Assembly (NCBI GenBank): GCA_016190825.1
Contig: JACPPV010000017.1
Coordinates: 1-44,923 of the forward strand
DNA: 44,923 bases
Reading direction: 5' to 3'
Source: Chloroflexota bacterium
GTDB lineage: Bacteria > Chloroflexota > Dehalococcoidia > Dehalococcoidales > UBA2162
Positions 8,865 to 17,172 of the stretch are shown here, piece after piece. Under the pieces are notes generated by a model. The model saw nothing but the letters and a program-made list of their open reading frames with translations. It was not told the DNA's origin and did not search any database. Both the position numbers and the translations under genes were made by a program. Within the stretch, counting starts at the first letter, position 1, and each line of letters opens with the position of its first letter.

Positions 8865-9615
8865 TATCGGCAATACCAATGTGACGCTGGGTGTCTTCGA
8901 TGGCGAAAGGCTCCGCGGCACGTGGCGTATGACTTCCGATGTCTACCAGATGCCGGACGAATATGCCGCGCTGCTTATCACCATGCTGGAGCACGGCAAC
9001 ATAAACACGGCTGATATTGACGAGATTGCTGTTTGCAGCGTGGTACCGCCGTTGCTCACCACCTTCGTTGAGCTTTGCGAACGCTATTTCGAGGTCTCAC
9101 CGCTGGTGATTGGGCCCGGGACAAAGACCGGCGTGCGCATCCGCATGGACAATCCGCGGGAAGTCGGCGCCGACCGCATTGTTGACGCAGCCGCCGCCCA
9201 TCACCTCTATGGAGGTCCCGTCATCATCGCCGATCTCGGCACGGCCAGTACCTTCGACACCGTGTCCAGGGAAGGCGATTACCTGGGCGGGGCAATCGCT
9301 CCGGGGTTAGCAATCGCCGCAGAGGCGCTCTTTGCCCGGACGGCCGCCCTGCCCCGTATCCAGCTCGCCGCGCCTAAGAAAGCCATTGGCACCAACACCA
9401 TAACCGCCATGCAGTCCGGCCTCATCTTCGGCTATGTTGGACTGATAGAGGGGATCGTCTCCCGGATTCAGAGAGAGCTTGGAGAAAAAGCGCTCGTCGT
9501 CGCTACCGGCGGCTTCGCTCAGCTTCTGGCAAACGAGACTCCAATCATCGAAAAAGTAAATCCAGATTTGACGCTCATTGGGTTGAAGCTGATACACGAG
9601 ATGAACAAAGAGTGA
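8848..9615 (+). CDS. coaX: Type III pantothenate kinase
   Basis: This 255-aa enzyme phosphorylates pantothenate, the first step of CoA synthesis. It begins with the ATP-binding motif DIGNTNVTLG. It has GADRIVDAAAAHHLYGG and DLGTASTFD with the catalytic/phosphate residues, then GGAIAPGL and, near the end, VVATGGFAQLL. These are hallmarks of the type III (CoaX) acetate-kinase-like fold. It overlaps nnr by 17 bases and is followed by coaBC after 81 bases, so two CoA-pathway genes sit together. Confidence 0.95.
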   Translation: MLLVFDIGNTNVTLGVFDGERLRGTWRMTSDVYQMPDEYAALLITMLEHGNINTADIDEIAVCSVVPPLLTTFVELCERYFEVSPLVIGPGTKTGVRIRMDNPREVGADRIVDAAAAHHLYGGPVIIADLGTASTFDTVSREGDYLGGAIAPGLAIAAEALFARTAALPRIQLAAPKKAIGTNTITAMQSGLIFGYVGLIEGIVSRIQRELGEKALVVATGGFAQLLANETPIIEKVNPDLTLIGLKLIHEMNKE

Positions 9616-9696
9616 ACCGACTCAGTAACAAGTACCAATACCCAGGTGACAAGAAAGTTTGATACTTGACACTTGATACTTTAGAGGAGACGCGCC

Positions 9697-11175
9697 ATGT
9701 TAAGTGGTAAGACCCTTGTCCTCGGCGTAACTGGGAGCATCGCCATCTACAAAGGGGCTGACCTGGCAAGCAAGCTGACCCAGGCCGGCGCCAAAGTTGA
9801 GGTCATCATGACCGAATCGGCGGCGCAGTTCGTCAGCCCGATGACCTTCCGCAGCGTTACCAACCGCCCGGTGGTTACCAGCCTCTGGGAGATGGCTTCC
9901 GAGTTCAGCATCGAGCACGTGGCACTAGCGGACGCGGCGGACATCATAGTTATCGCGCCGGCGACTGCCAATATCATCGCAAAAATCGCGGGTGGCATCG
10001 CTGATGACTCCCTCACTTGCACCGTGCTGGCAACGAAAGCGCCGGTGGTAATTGCCCCGGCGATGCATACCAACATGTACCAGAACCAGGTCACGCAGGA
10101 GAACATCGCTAAGCTAAAAGCAAGAGGAGTCACTTTTGTTGAGCCGGGGTACGGCCGACTGGCCTCGGGCGGGGTGGGGCAAGGCCGACTGGCTGAAATT
10201 GAGACGATTATCGGCACCATCAAACAGGTGCTGGGTCGCAACGGCGACCTTGCGGGCAAGCGGATAGTAGTTACGGCGGGGGGAACGCGGGAGGCAATCG
10301 ACCCGGTGCGCTTCATCGGCAACCGCTCCTCCGGCAAGATGGGCTACGCGGTCGCCGAGGCGGCACGGGACCGGGGCGCGCAGGTAACACTCGTCACTGC
10401 TCCAACTGCTTTGCCCGACCCCACAGGTATTGAGGTTGTGCACATCCAGACGGCGCTCCAGATGAAGGAGGCAGTAACGAAGGCGGTGGCCGGGGCTGAT
10501 GCCCTCATCATGGCCGCTGCGGTGGCAGATTATATGCCGAAGAGCCAGGCCGCCCGGAAAATCAAGAAGGCAGCCGCCGGGCCGACTCTGAACCTTGAGC
10601 TTATCCGGACGCCGGATATTTTGACTGAAACGCGGGGCAACTTCCTGCGGATTGGCTTTGCCGCCGAGACGGAAGACCTGGTAGAGCATGCCAGGGAAGA
10701 GCTGGAGAAGAAGCAGCTTCACATGGTGGCTGCCAATGACGTTACCGCACCGGATAGCGGCTTCGAGGTTGACACCAACCGCATCACCATCATCACCCGT
10801 GACGGCAAGGCGGAACCCCTGCCCTTGATGACCAAGCGTGACGTGGCGGATAGGATACTGGACAGGGTGGTGGGAATGTTCAAGGCAACCGACAGCAAAA
10901 GTGTGACAATTAACGTTACGAAAACCGTCAAGAATCAAGGGTGGTTCACGATACCAGTTAAAGGCAGAGCTTTGTTTCCTGAAGCTGGCCATGAGATTAC
11001 CCTGTTAACAGAAGATGGAGAGATAGCAACAAACAGGGACAAAGATTGGAACATCGGGGCCAACCTAAAGCCTTGGTTCCGAAAACATCCAGAACTCAAA
11101 GAAGACGACAAGCTACATATCACAGTGATTAAGCCAATGGAAAGATATCACATTAAGATTGAGATTGTGAAATAG
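9697..11175 (+). CDS. coaBC: Phosphopantothenoylcysteine synthetase/decarboxylase with extra C-terminal domain
   Basis: This bifunctional flavoprotein makes 4'-phosphopantetheine. CoaC (about 1-185) has GSIAIYK, the active-site His74 in SIEHVA and PAMHTNM. The substrate flap reads LASG, with Ser157 where the E. coli enzyme has Cys158. CoaB (about 188-392) has VTAGGTREAIDPVRFIGNRS, AAVADYMPK and NDVTAPDSGF. The usual protein ends near 395-400; here about 97 more residues follow (396-492), and their DNA is more AT-rich than the preceding part. The extension has a pattern (FTIP, GHEITLL, PWFRKHPELKEDDKLHI) that reminds me of a B3/EcoRII-N-like pseudobarrel, but that is inference. The start follows AGAGGAGA at good distance. 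Confidence 0.93.
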   Translation: MLSGKTLVLGVTGSIAIYKGADLASKLTQAGAKVEVIMTESAAQFVSPMTFRSVTNRPVVTSLWEMASEFSIEHVALADAADIIVIAPATANIIAKIAGGIADDSLTCTVLATKAPVVIAPAMHTNMYQNQVTQENIAKLKARGVTFVEPGYGRLASGGVGQGRLAEIETIIGTIKQVLGRNGDLAGKRIVVTAGGTREAIDPVRFIGNRSSGKMGYAVAEAARDRGAQVTLVTAPTALPDPTGIEVVHIQTALQMKEAVTKAVAGADALIMAAAVADYMPKSQAARKIKKAAAGPTLNLELIRTPDILTETRGNFLRIGFAAETEDLVEHAREELEKKQLHMVAANDVTAPDSGFEVDTNRITIITRDGKAEPLPLMTKRDVADRILDRVVGMFKATDSKSVTINVTKTVKNQGWFTIPVKGRALFPEAGHEITLLTEDGEIATNRDKDWNIGANLKPWFRKHPELKEDDKLHITVIKPMERYHIKIEIVK

Positions 11176-11198
11176 CAGAAAAGCAAGAAACGGGGTGG

Positions 11199-11403
11199 AT
11201 TCCTGCTTCCGCAGGAATGACAGGACGGAATAACAATGGATTCCCGCTGTACCCCGTACTTGATACGGGGTGGGAATGACAATAGGAGGGGAATGACAGT
11301 CCGGATTCGGCAGTCACATGGTTACATGGAATGCACGAGTGAAACCGGAAACAACCGCCCAATAGCTGCACAACACTATTGTCACCCCTGCGGAAGCAGG
11401 GGT
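11199..11403. repeat. Cluster of three palindromic repeats after coaBC
   Basis: Three perfect hairpins stand in a row. ATTCCTGC/GCAGGAAT with a TTCC loop is at 11199-11218. CCCCGTA/TACGGGG is at 11252-11270, embedded in ATTCCC...GGGAAT. ACCCCTGC/GCAGGGGT with a GGAA loop is at 11384-11403. All end in or near GAATGAC or its complement, so they belong to one family. They mark the left border of the accessory stretch between coaBC and valS. Confidence 0.65.
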
Positions 11404-11417
11404 CTACCCGGTAAGTG

Positions 11418-11711
11418 ATGAAGTCTTTTTACGTCTACATTCTGGCAAGCGGCAGGGATGGCACTCTGTACATAGGCGTTACGAATGACCTGGTTAGAAG
11501 GGTTCTTGAGCATAAAGACGGCCAGATTGAAGGCTTCACGAAAAAGTACAAAGTAAACCAACTGGTTTATTACGAGGGAACCTCAGATGTCTATGGCGCC
11601 CTAACCAGGGAAAAACAGATGAAAAAGTGGAAACGAGCCTGGAACATAGAGCTTATTGAAGAGGGCAATCCTCACTGGCGGGATTTGTATGATGAGGTTG
11701 TCGGAGGATGA
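11418..11711 (+). CDS. GIY-YIG domain protein
   Basis: This 97-aa protein has the single GIY-YIG nuclease domain of the small YhbQ/UvrC-like group: FYVYIL at the start, TLYIGVTNDLVRRVLEH with the catalytic Tyr/Arg, then Glu in LTREKQMKKWKRAWKI-like context (here WKRAWNIELIE). Small stand-alone members have no settled role, although DNA-end processing is suspected. I chose ATG 11418; the GTG three bases earlier is equivalent. It lies between palindromic repeats on both sides, which suggests an acquired gene. Confidence 0.85.
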   Translation: MKSFYVYILASGRDGTLYIGVTNDLVRRVLEHKDGQIEGFTKKYKVNQLVYYEGTSDVYGALTREKQMKKWKRAWNIELIEEGNPHWRDLYDEVVGG

Positions 11712-11735
11712 CGGGTAGATTTCCGCTGGAGTTTA

Positions 11736-11754
11736 CCCCGTACTTGATACGGGG
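11736..11754. repeat. CCCCGTA/TACGGGG hairpin
   Basis: CCCCGTA (11736-11742) and TACGGGG (11748-11754) form the same hairpin as at 11252-11270, including the CTTGA loop, and are again followed by GGAATGACA. It separates the GIY-YIG gene from the MNT/HEPN pair. Confidence 0.6.
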
Positions 11755-11804
11755 CAGGAATGACAAATGGGGACGCGGGAATCATAAGGAATGCAGGGCG
11801 AGAT

Positions 11805-12137
11805 ATGATAAAGAACAAGAAAATCCAAAAGCTGATACAGGAAGTCGTGGAGAAGATTAAGGCGGAATACCAGCCGGAAAAGATTATTCTTTACGGTTCT
11901 TACGCCTATGGCAAGCCAACCGAGGATAGCGATATTGACCTGTTCATCATCAAGGAGACTGATAAGAGACGGGTTGACCGCTTCGTTGAGCTCAGCCGTC
12001 TTCTGCACGACTCACAACGCCGCATCTCAATTCAGCCCATGGTTTACACGCCGGATGAGATCAAGAAGCGGCTAGCAATTGGAGACCAATTCGTTGAGGA
12101 GGTACTGGCTAAGGGAGAGGTGCTCTATGCCCGCTGA
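11805..12137 (+). CDS. MNT-domain nucleotidyltransferase
   Basis: This protein of about 110 aa has the minimal nucleotidyltransferase motif: GSYAYGKPTEDSDIDLFII, with the GS and the two catalytic aspartates. It overlaps the next (HEPN) gene by 11 bases, the arrangement of MNT/HEPN pairs. In characterised pairs the MNT protein AMPylates the HEPN partner and so acts as antitoxin. I use ATG 11805 (GGGCGAG upstream); an ATG at 11760 would add 15 residues lying in repeat-derived sequence. Confidence 0.85.
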   Translation: MIKNKKIQKLIQEVVEKIKAEYQPEKIILYGSYAYGKPTEDSDIDLFIIKETDKRRVDRFVELSRLLHDSQRRISIQPMVYTPDEIKKRLAIGDQFVEEVLAKGEVLYAR

Positions 12138-12513
12138 CGAGTACGTTCGGGAATGGTTCGAGAAAGGAAGCCACGATTTTACAACTGCAAGACTGGGTTT
12201 GAAGGCCAGAGCACCATCGGATACAATCGCGGTCTTGCTGCAACAGGCAACCGAGAAATATCTGAAAGGTTACCTGATAGCCAAAGGCTGGCGTCTCAAG
12301 AAAACACATGACCTGAGAGAACTGCTGGATAGAGCTGTAGAATTTAACCCCACCTTTGGCAAATACGCAGAACTTGCCCGCAGACTCACGGCCCTTTACG
12401 TGGAACATCGTTACCCATCAGGCCCTCCCTCGGCGGAACTTGAAGGAGAAATCGGGTCTCTGGCGGAACAGTCGCAAGAACTAATCGAGTTAATACAAAC
12501 GGAAACACGTTAG
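12127..12513 (+). CDS. HEPN-domain protein (partner of MNT)
   Basis: This 128-aa all-helical protein fits the PF05168-type HEPN domain: WFEKGSHDFTTARLGL, then LLQQATEKYLKGYLIAKGW and KTHDLRELL, ending in EHRYPSGPPS. The start at 12127 has GGGAGAGG at good distance and overlaps the MNT gene. The canonical RNase motif R-x4-6-H is not evident; the only similar pattern has seven residues between Arg and His. It may be a non-toxic or differently acting member. It ends 11 bases before valS and could be read through into it. Confidence 0.82.
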   Translation: MPADEYVREWFEKGSHDFTTARLGLKARAPSDTIAVLLQQATEKYLKGYLIAKGWRLKKTHDLRELLDRAVEFNPTFGKYAELARRLTALYVEHRYPSGPPSAELEGEIGSLAEQSQELIELIQTETR

Positions 12514-12524
12514 AAAGGCGCATC

Positions 12525-15203
12525 ATGACCGAAGAAACAACACAATCTAAATCTGGAATGCCCAAGGCTTATGAGCCGGGGAAGGTGGAGCAGAAGTGGT
12601 ACAGCTTCTGGATGGAGCAAGGCTACTTCACGCCCAAAATAGACCCGCAGAAGAAGCCCTTCGTCATCATCATGCCTCCCCCCAACATCACCGGCGAGCT
12701 TCACCTCGGCCATGCCCTGGTCGCCGCCCTCGAAGATGTCATGACCCGCTGGCACCGCATGAAGGGCGACCCCACCCTCTGGCTCCCCGGGGTTGACCAT
12801 GCCGGCATCGCCACTCAGGTGGTGGTCGAAAGGCTCCTCGCCCGCGAGGGTCTGACCCGCCACCAGCTCGGACGCGAGGAGTTCCTCAAGCGGGTCTGGG
12901 AGTGGGTGAACAAAACCCACAACACTATCACGGAGCAGCACCAGCGCCTGGGCGCATCGTGCGACTGGACGCGCGAGCACTTCACCATGGACGATGGTCC
13001 CACCTGCGCGGTGCGGGCGGCTTTCGTCCGCCTCTACGACAAAGGGCTCATCTACCGTGGCGAGCGCATCATCAACTGGTGTCCCCGCTGCACCACCGCC
13101 CTCTCCGACCTCGAGGTCGATCACAAAGACCTGACCGGCAGCCTGTGGTATGTCCGCTACGCCTTCGCCGATGGCAGCGGTTATATCACCGTTGCCACCA
13201 CCCGTCCCGAGACCATCCTGGGTGATACAGCCGTCGCTGTGAACCCGAACGATGACCGCTTCAAGGATGTGGTGGACAAGAAAGTCATCCTGCCTATCCT
13301 CAAGCGCGAGATTCCAATTGTCGCCGATGAAGCGGTATCCCTGGAATTCGGCACGGGAGCGGTCAAAGTAACTCCCGGGCACGATCCGGTGGACTTCGAT
13401 ATCGCCCAGCGTCAGAAGCGGCCCCTCATCAACATCCTGAACCCGGACGCCACCATGAACGAAAATACCGGGCCTTACCAGGGTCTCGACCGCTTTGCCT
13501 GCCGGGAGGCCATCGTGAAAGACCTCGAAAAAGAAGGTTTGCTGGTCAAGATCGAGCCTTACAGCCACTCGGTCGGGCATTGTCAGCGCTGCCAGACCAT
13601 CATCGAGCCAATCGCCAGCAAGCAGTGGTTCGTCAAAATGCAGCCGCTGGCGGAGCCGGCCATCAAAGCGATCACGGATGGCCGCATCACCATCATCCCC
13701 GACCGCTTCGCCAGGGTCTACCTCAACTGGATGGAAAACATCCGCGACTGGTGCATCAGCCGCCAGCTATGGTGGGGGCACCGCATCCCGGTCTGGTACT
13801 GCGCCGATTGCGGCGGGCTTACCGTGAGCGTTGAGAACGCGCAAAAATGCCGGCACTGCGGTTCATCAAAAGTCGAGCAAGATCCGGATGTGCTGGATAC
13901 ATGGTTCAGCTCCGGACTGTGGCCCCATTCAACCCTCGGCTGGCCCGATGATACCGAAGACCTCCGCTACTTTTACCCAACGTCGGTTATGGAAACGGCT
14001 TACGACCTCATCTTCTTCTGGGTAGCGCGAATGATTATCATGGGCATCGAGGACACCGGCGAAGTCCCCTTCCGCACCGTTTACCTTCACGGATTGATAC
14101 GGGACGAGAAGGGCGAGAAGATGAGCAAGACGCGTGGCAACGTACTCAACCCCCTCGACCTCATGGACAAGTACGGCACTGACGCCATGCGCTTCGCCCT
14201 GCTCACCGGCACATCGCCGGGAAACGATAGCAAGGTGGGCCAGGACAAGCTTGAGGCCGGACGCAACTTCGCCAACAAACTCTGGAATGCCACTCGCTTT
14301 GTCATCGGGACTATCGAGCGTCGGCAAGCGCCAGCGGAAATCCGATGGGAACAGCTTGCAACTGAGGACCGCTGGATCCTCAGCCGGCTGAGCCGCACCG
14401 TGTCCGCTATCAACACCGCTATGGAGAACTTCCAGTTTGAGGAAGCGCAGAGACTGGTCTACGACTTCCTCTGGGGCGACTTCTGCGACTGGTATATCGA
14501 GCTTGCCAAGATCCGCTTGCGCTTGAACCCGGAAGTCCTGACCCCGCTGACCGTGCTGGTATATATTCTCGAACATTCGTTAAGACTGCTCCATCCCTTC
14601 ATGCCATTCGTCACCGAGGAACTGTGGCAAAACCTGAAACGTTCGCTCGGGCCGGAATGGCAGGTGGGCGAGTCAATAATCATTGCGCCCTATCCACAGG
14701 CTGACGCTGCTGCCATCAATCCCGAAGCTGAACGCATTATGTCCAGTGTTATTGAGGTAGTGCGGTCAATCCGCAACGTACGTGCTGAATACAAAGTGCC
14801 GTTATCCCAGTGGGTGGAGGCGCAGGTCTTCGCCGGCAAGCTGACGGTAGCCATCATGTCCTACCAGCAGGCCATCGAGACCCTTTCGCGGGCAAGGCCC
14901 GTCATAATAAACGAGGCCAAGCCGGCCGCCGGAGTGGAGAATGCCGTAGCGATCGTGCTGACTGAGGCGGAGGTTGCCGTGCCGCTGGCCAGCATGATCG
15001 ACCTGGAGGCGGAAAAACAGCGCCTGCAAAAGGAAATCGATCAGTGCCGGGCAGAGATCGGGCGGCTGGACGCGCGCCTGCAGGACAACGCCTTCCTGAC
15101 CAAGGCGCCGCCCGCCGTGGTAAACAAGGAGCGAGACAAGCTCACCGCGCTCAGGGACAAGGTGGGGAAGCTGGAGGAGGAGGCGGGGAGATTGAGGGGG
15201 TGA
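12525..15203 (+). CDS. valS: Valyl-tRNA synthetase
   Basis: This 892-aa class I aminoacyl-tRNA synthetase charges tRNA-Val. The HIGH motif appears as HLGH in PPPNITGELHLGHAL (about residue 65) and the KMSKS loop as KMSKT (about 531). The editing domain (about 200-340) includes TTRPETILGDTAVAVNP and GTGAVKVTPGHDP. The C-terminus (about 825-890) is the coiled-coil tRNA arm seen in ValRS, beginning VPLASMIDLEAEKQRL. It starts at ATG with AAAGG upstream, 11 bases after the HEPN gene. The length is normal. Confidence 0.97.
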   Translation: MTEETTQSKSGMPKAYEPGKVEQKWYSFWMEQGYFTPKIDPQKKPFVIIMPPPNITGELHLGHALVAALEDVMTRWHRMKGDPTLWLPGVDHAGIATQVVVERLLAREGLTRHQLGREEFLKRVWEWVNKTHNTITEQHQRLGASCDWTREHFTMDDGPTCAVRAAFVRLYDKGLIYRGERIINWCPRCTTALSDLEVDHKDLTGSLWYVRYAFADGSGYITVATTRPETILGDTAVAVNPNDDRFKDVVDKKVILPILKREIPIVADEAVSLEFGTGAVKVTPGHDPVDFDIAQRQKRPLINILNPDATMNENTGPYQGLDRFACREAIVKDLEKEGLLVKIEPYSHSVGHCQRCQTIIEPIASKQWFVKMQPLAEPAIKAITDGRITIIPDRFARVYLNWMENIRDWCISRQLWWGHRIPVWYCADCGGLTVSVENAQKCRHCGSSKVEQDPDVLDTWFSSGLWPHSTLGWPDDTEDLRYFYPTSVMETAYDLIFFWVARMIIMGIEDTGEVPFRTVYLHGLIRDEKGEKMSKTRGNVLNPLDLMDKYGTDAMRFALLTGTSPGNDSKVGQDKLEAGRNFANKLWNATRFVIGTIERRQAPAEIRWEQLATEDRWILSRLSRTVSAINTAMENFQFEEAQRLVYDFLWGDFCDWYIELAKIRLRLNPEVLTPLTVLVYILEHSLRLLHPFMPFVTEELWQNLKRSLGPEWQVGESIIIAPYPQADAAAINPEAERIMSSVIEVVRSIRNVRAEYKVPLSQWVEAQVFAGKLTVAIMSYQQAIETLSRARPVIINEAKPAAGVENAVAIVLTEAEVAVPLASMIDLEAEKQRLQKEIDQCRAEIGRLDARLQDNAFLTKAPPAVVNKERDKLTALRDKVGKLEEEAGRLRG

Positions 15204-15246
15204 AGGGGCGCAAATCCTCATGAGGTCTTTTAGCAATTCATTCAAA

Positions 15247-15329
15247 CCGTTCGTGGTGAGCTTGTCGAACCACAAACGCCCTTCGACACGGCTCAGAGCC
15301 TGCCCCGTACTGGATACGGGGGCGAACGG
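15247..15329. repeat. CCGTTCG palindromic repeat after valS
   Basis: CCGTTCG (15247-15253) and CGAACGG (15323-15329) bound a unit that contains TTCGTGGTGAGCTTGTCGAA, CCCTTCGACACGGCTCAG and CCCCGTAC/GATACGGGG. It combines two repeat families of this window. It fills most of the gap between valS and the methyltransferase. Confidence 0.6.
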
Positions 15330-15403
15330 AATTATTGAACGACCTTCTTATTCTCTTTGCGCGGAGCACATCTACGTGGCAATCTGAATGAACGGAGTAA
15401 AAC

Positions 15404-17044
15404 GTGCCTGAACTGAAAACCAACACCCTCTACTACGGCGATAACCTGGAGATACTGCGCAAGTATACCCCGGATGGCTCCGTTGACCTGGTCTATCTTG
15501 ACCCGCCCTTCAACAGCAAGCGGGACTACAACATCCTGTTCAAGGAGAACGGCGGCATAGAGTCCGAGGCGCAGGTGCACGCCTTCACCGATAGCTGGGA
15601 CTGGACACCAAGCGCCTACGCTACCTACCAGGACATCATCCTGAACGGCCCGCAGAAGGTCAGCCAGCTTATCGGCGCGCTGCACGATTCCATAGGTAGT
15701 AATCCGGTCATGGCTTACCTAGTGATGATGACGGTCCGGCTGATTGAGCTGCACCGCGTCCTCAAGCCCACCGGCTCGCTTTACCTTCACTGCGACCCCA
15801 CCATGAGCCACTACATCAAGATAGTCCTCGACCAGATATTTGGGCCGGCGAATTACAGGAACGAAATAACGTGGAAGAGGCGACATGGCTTCACCAGCGC
15901 AGTTCACGAGTCTAATCGATTTGGGAATTGTACTGACATCATTCTATTTTATGCAAAATGTGATAAGGCGAGATTTACCGCGCAATACAATAAGAACTCC
16001 AAAGAATATAAAGAATATGTTGAGAAGTCTTTCACTCTCGTTGACGAGAAAGGCCGCCACTATCAGGCAACCAGCCTTACCAATCCCGCCTATCGTCCCA
16101 ATCTCATTTATGAGTACAAAGGCTACAAACCTCCCGCAAACGGCTGGATGATAACTAAAGAGAAGATGGAGCAATGGGACAAGGAAGGTCGTATCCACTT
16201 CCCTGAAAATAAGAACGGGCGTTTAAGACGTAAAAGTTACGCCGACGAATTGCTTGGAATGCCAATCCAGAATTTGTGGGATGATATTGAGCAAATAGGT
16301 GCCCACGCTTCCGAGCGCCTCGGCTATGATACTCAGAAGCCCCTCGCTCTCCTGGAGCGCATTATACAGGCAAGCTCAAATGAAGGGGATGTGGTTCTGG
16401 ACCCGTTCTGCGGGTGCGGGACGGCAGTGGTGGCGGCGCAGAAGCTCAACCGGAAGTGGATAGGGATTGACGTCACCCACCTCGCCATCAACCTGATGAA
16501 GAACCGCCTGCGGGACAGCTTCCCCGGCATCCAGTTCGAGGTCATCGGTGAGCCGAAAGACCTCGCCGGCGCCAAAGAACTGGCAGCGCAGAAGGACAAG
16601 TACCAGTTCCAGTGGTGGGCGCTGGGACTCATCGGGGCGCGCCCGGCTGGAGAAAAGAAGAAGGGGGCGGACAAGGGCATTGACGGCGTCATTCCCTTCA
16701 TTGATGACGCCAGTGGCAAGTCCAGCCGTGTCATCGTGCAGGTGAAGAGCGGGCATGTCGGCGTCAAGGACGTCAGGGAGCTGGAAACGGTGGTCAAGAA
16801 TGAAGCCATCGGTGTGCTCATCACCCTTGAGCCGCCCACCGAGCCGATGAAAAAACAAGCCATCGAAGCCGGTTATTACAATTCCCCGCTTTACAATAAG
16901 GACTACCCCAAAATACAGATACTGACTGTCGAGGATCTATTCAAGGGCGATGGGGTGGACATGCCTCCGCAGAAGCAGACCAGCATCGCCTTCACCAGAG
17001 CGCCGAAAGTGAAGAAGAAAGAAGGCGAGCAGCTAACGCTATAG
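15404..17044 (+). CDS. DNA methyltransferase with C-terminal restriction-endonuclease-like domain
   Basis: This 546-aa protein is a site-specific DNA methyltransferase of the amino-methylating type. The catalytic motif LDPPFNS (about residue 32) comes before the SAM-binding motif VLDPFCGCGT (about 331), which is the beta-class order. After about residue 385 a second domain follows with GADKGIDG (about 424) and VIVQVKSG (about 445), the D...QxK arrangement of Mrr-like nucleases, and then LITLEPPTEPMKKQA. So modification and probably cleavage reside in one chain. It starts at GTG with GGAG six bases upstream. No specificity subunit or other R-M gene is adjacent. Repeats flank it on both sides. 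Confidence 0.85.
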   Translation: MPELKTNTLYYGDNLEILRKYTPDGSVDLVYLDPPFNSKRDYNILFKENGGIESEAQVHAFTDSWDWTPSAYATYQDIILNGPQKVSQLIGALHDSIGSNPVMAYLVMMTVRLIELHRVLKPTGSLYLHCDPTMSHYIKIVLDQIFGPANYRNEITWKRRHGFTSAVHESNRFGNCTDIILFYAKCDKARFTAQYNKNSKEYKEYVEKSFTLVDEKGRHYQATSLTNPAYRPNLIYEYKGYKPPANGWMITKEKMEQWDKEGRIHFPENKNGRLRRKSYADELLGMPIQNLWDDIEQIGAHASERLGYDTQKPLALLERIIQASSNEGDVVLDPFCGCGTAVVAAQKLNRKWIGIDVTHLAINLMKNRLRDSFPGIQFEVIGEPKDLAGAKELAAQKDKYQFQWWALGLIGARPAGEKKKGADKGIDGVIPFIDDASGKSSRVIVQVKSGHVGVKDVRELETVVKNEAIGVLITLEPPTEPMKKQAIEAGYYNSPLYNKDYPKIQILTVEDLFKGDGVDMPPQKQTSIAFTRAPKVKKKEGEQLTL

Positions 17045-17059
17045 GGACTTTGTCCTATA

Positions 17060-17128
17060 TGTCATTGCGAGGGCGAAGCCCGTGGCAATCTGGGTGGGGT
17101 GGGGGTAGATTCCCGCTTGCGCGGGAAT
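17060..17128. repeat. Two short repeats between convergent genes
   Basis: TGTCATTGCGAGGGCGAA (from 17060) is the half-site of the element seen complete at 40804-40929. ATTCCCGC/GCGGGAAT with a TTGC loop (17109-17128) is a perfect hairpin followed by GACAA. It lies between the methyltransferase and the convergent gene at 17173 and could also stop transcription. Confidence 0.55.
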
Positions 17129-17172
17129 GACAAGAAAAGAAACGGGAATGACAATGCTGTCACGCTCTTACC

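Noticed and set aside
10114-10992. Minus-strand ORF (292 codons)
   Set aside because: It is a shadow of coaBC without a start site or family match.
12510-13580. Long minus-strand ORF (356 codons)
   Set aside because: It is an antisense shadow of valS produced by GC-rich codon structure.
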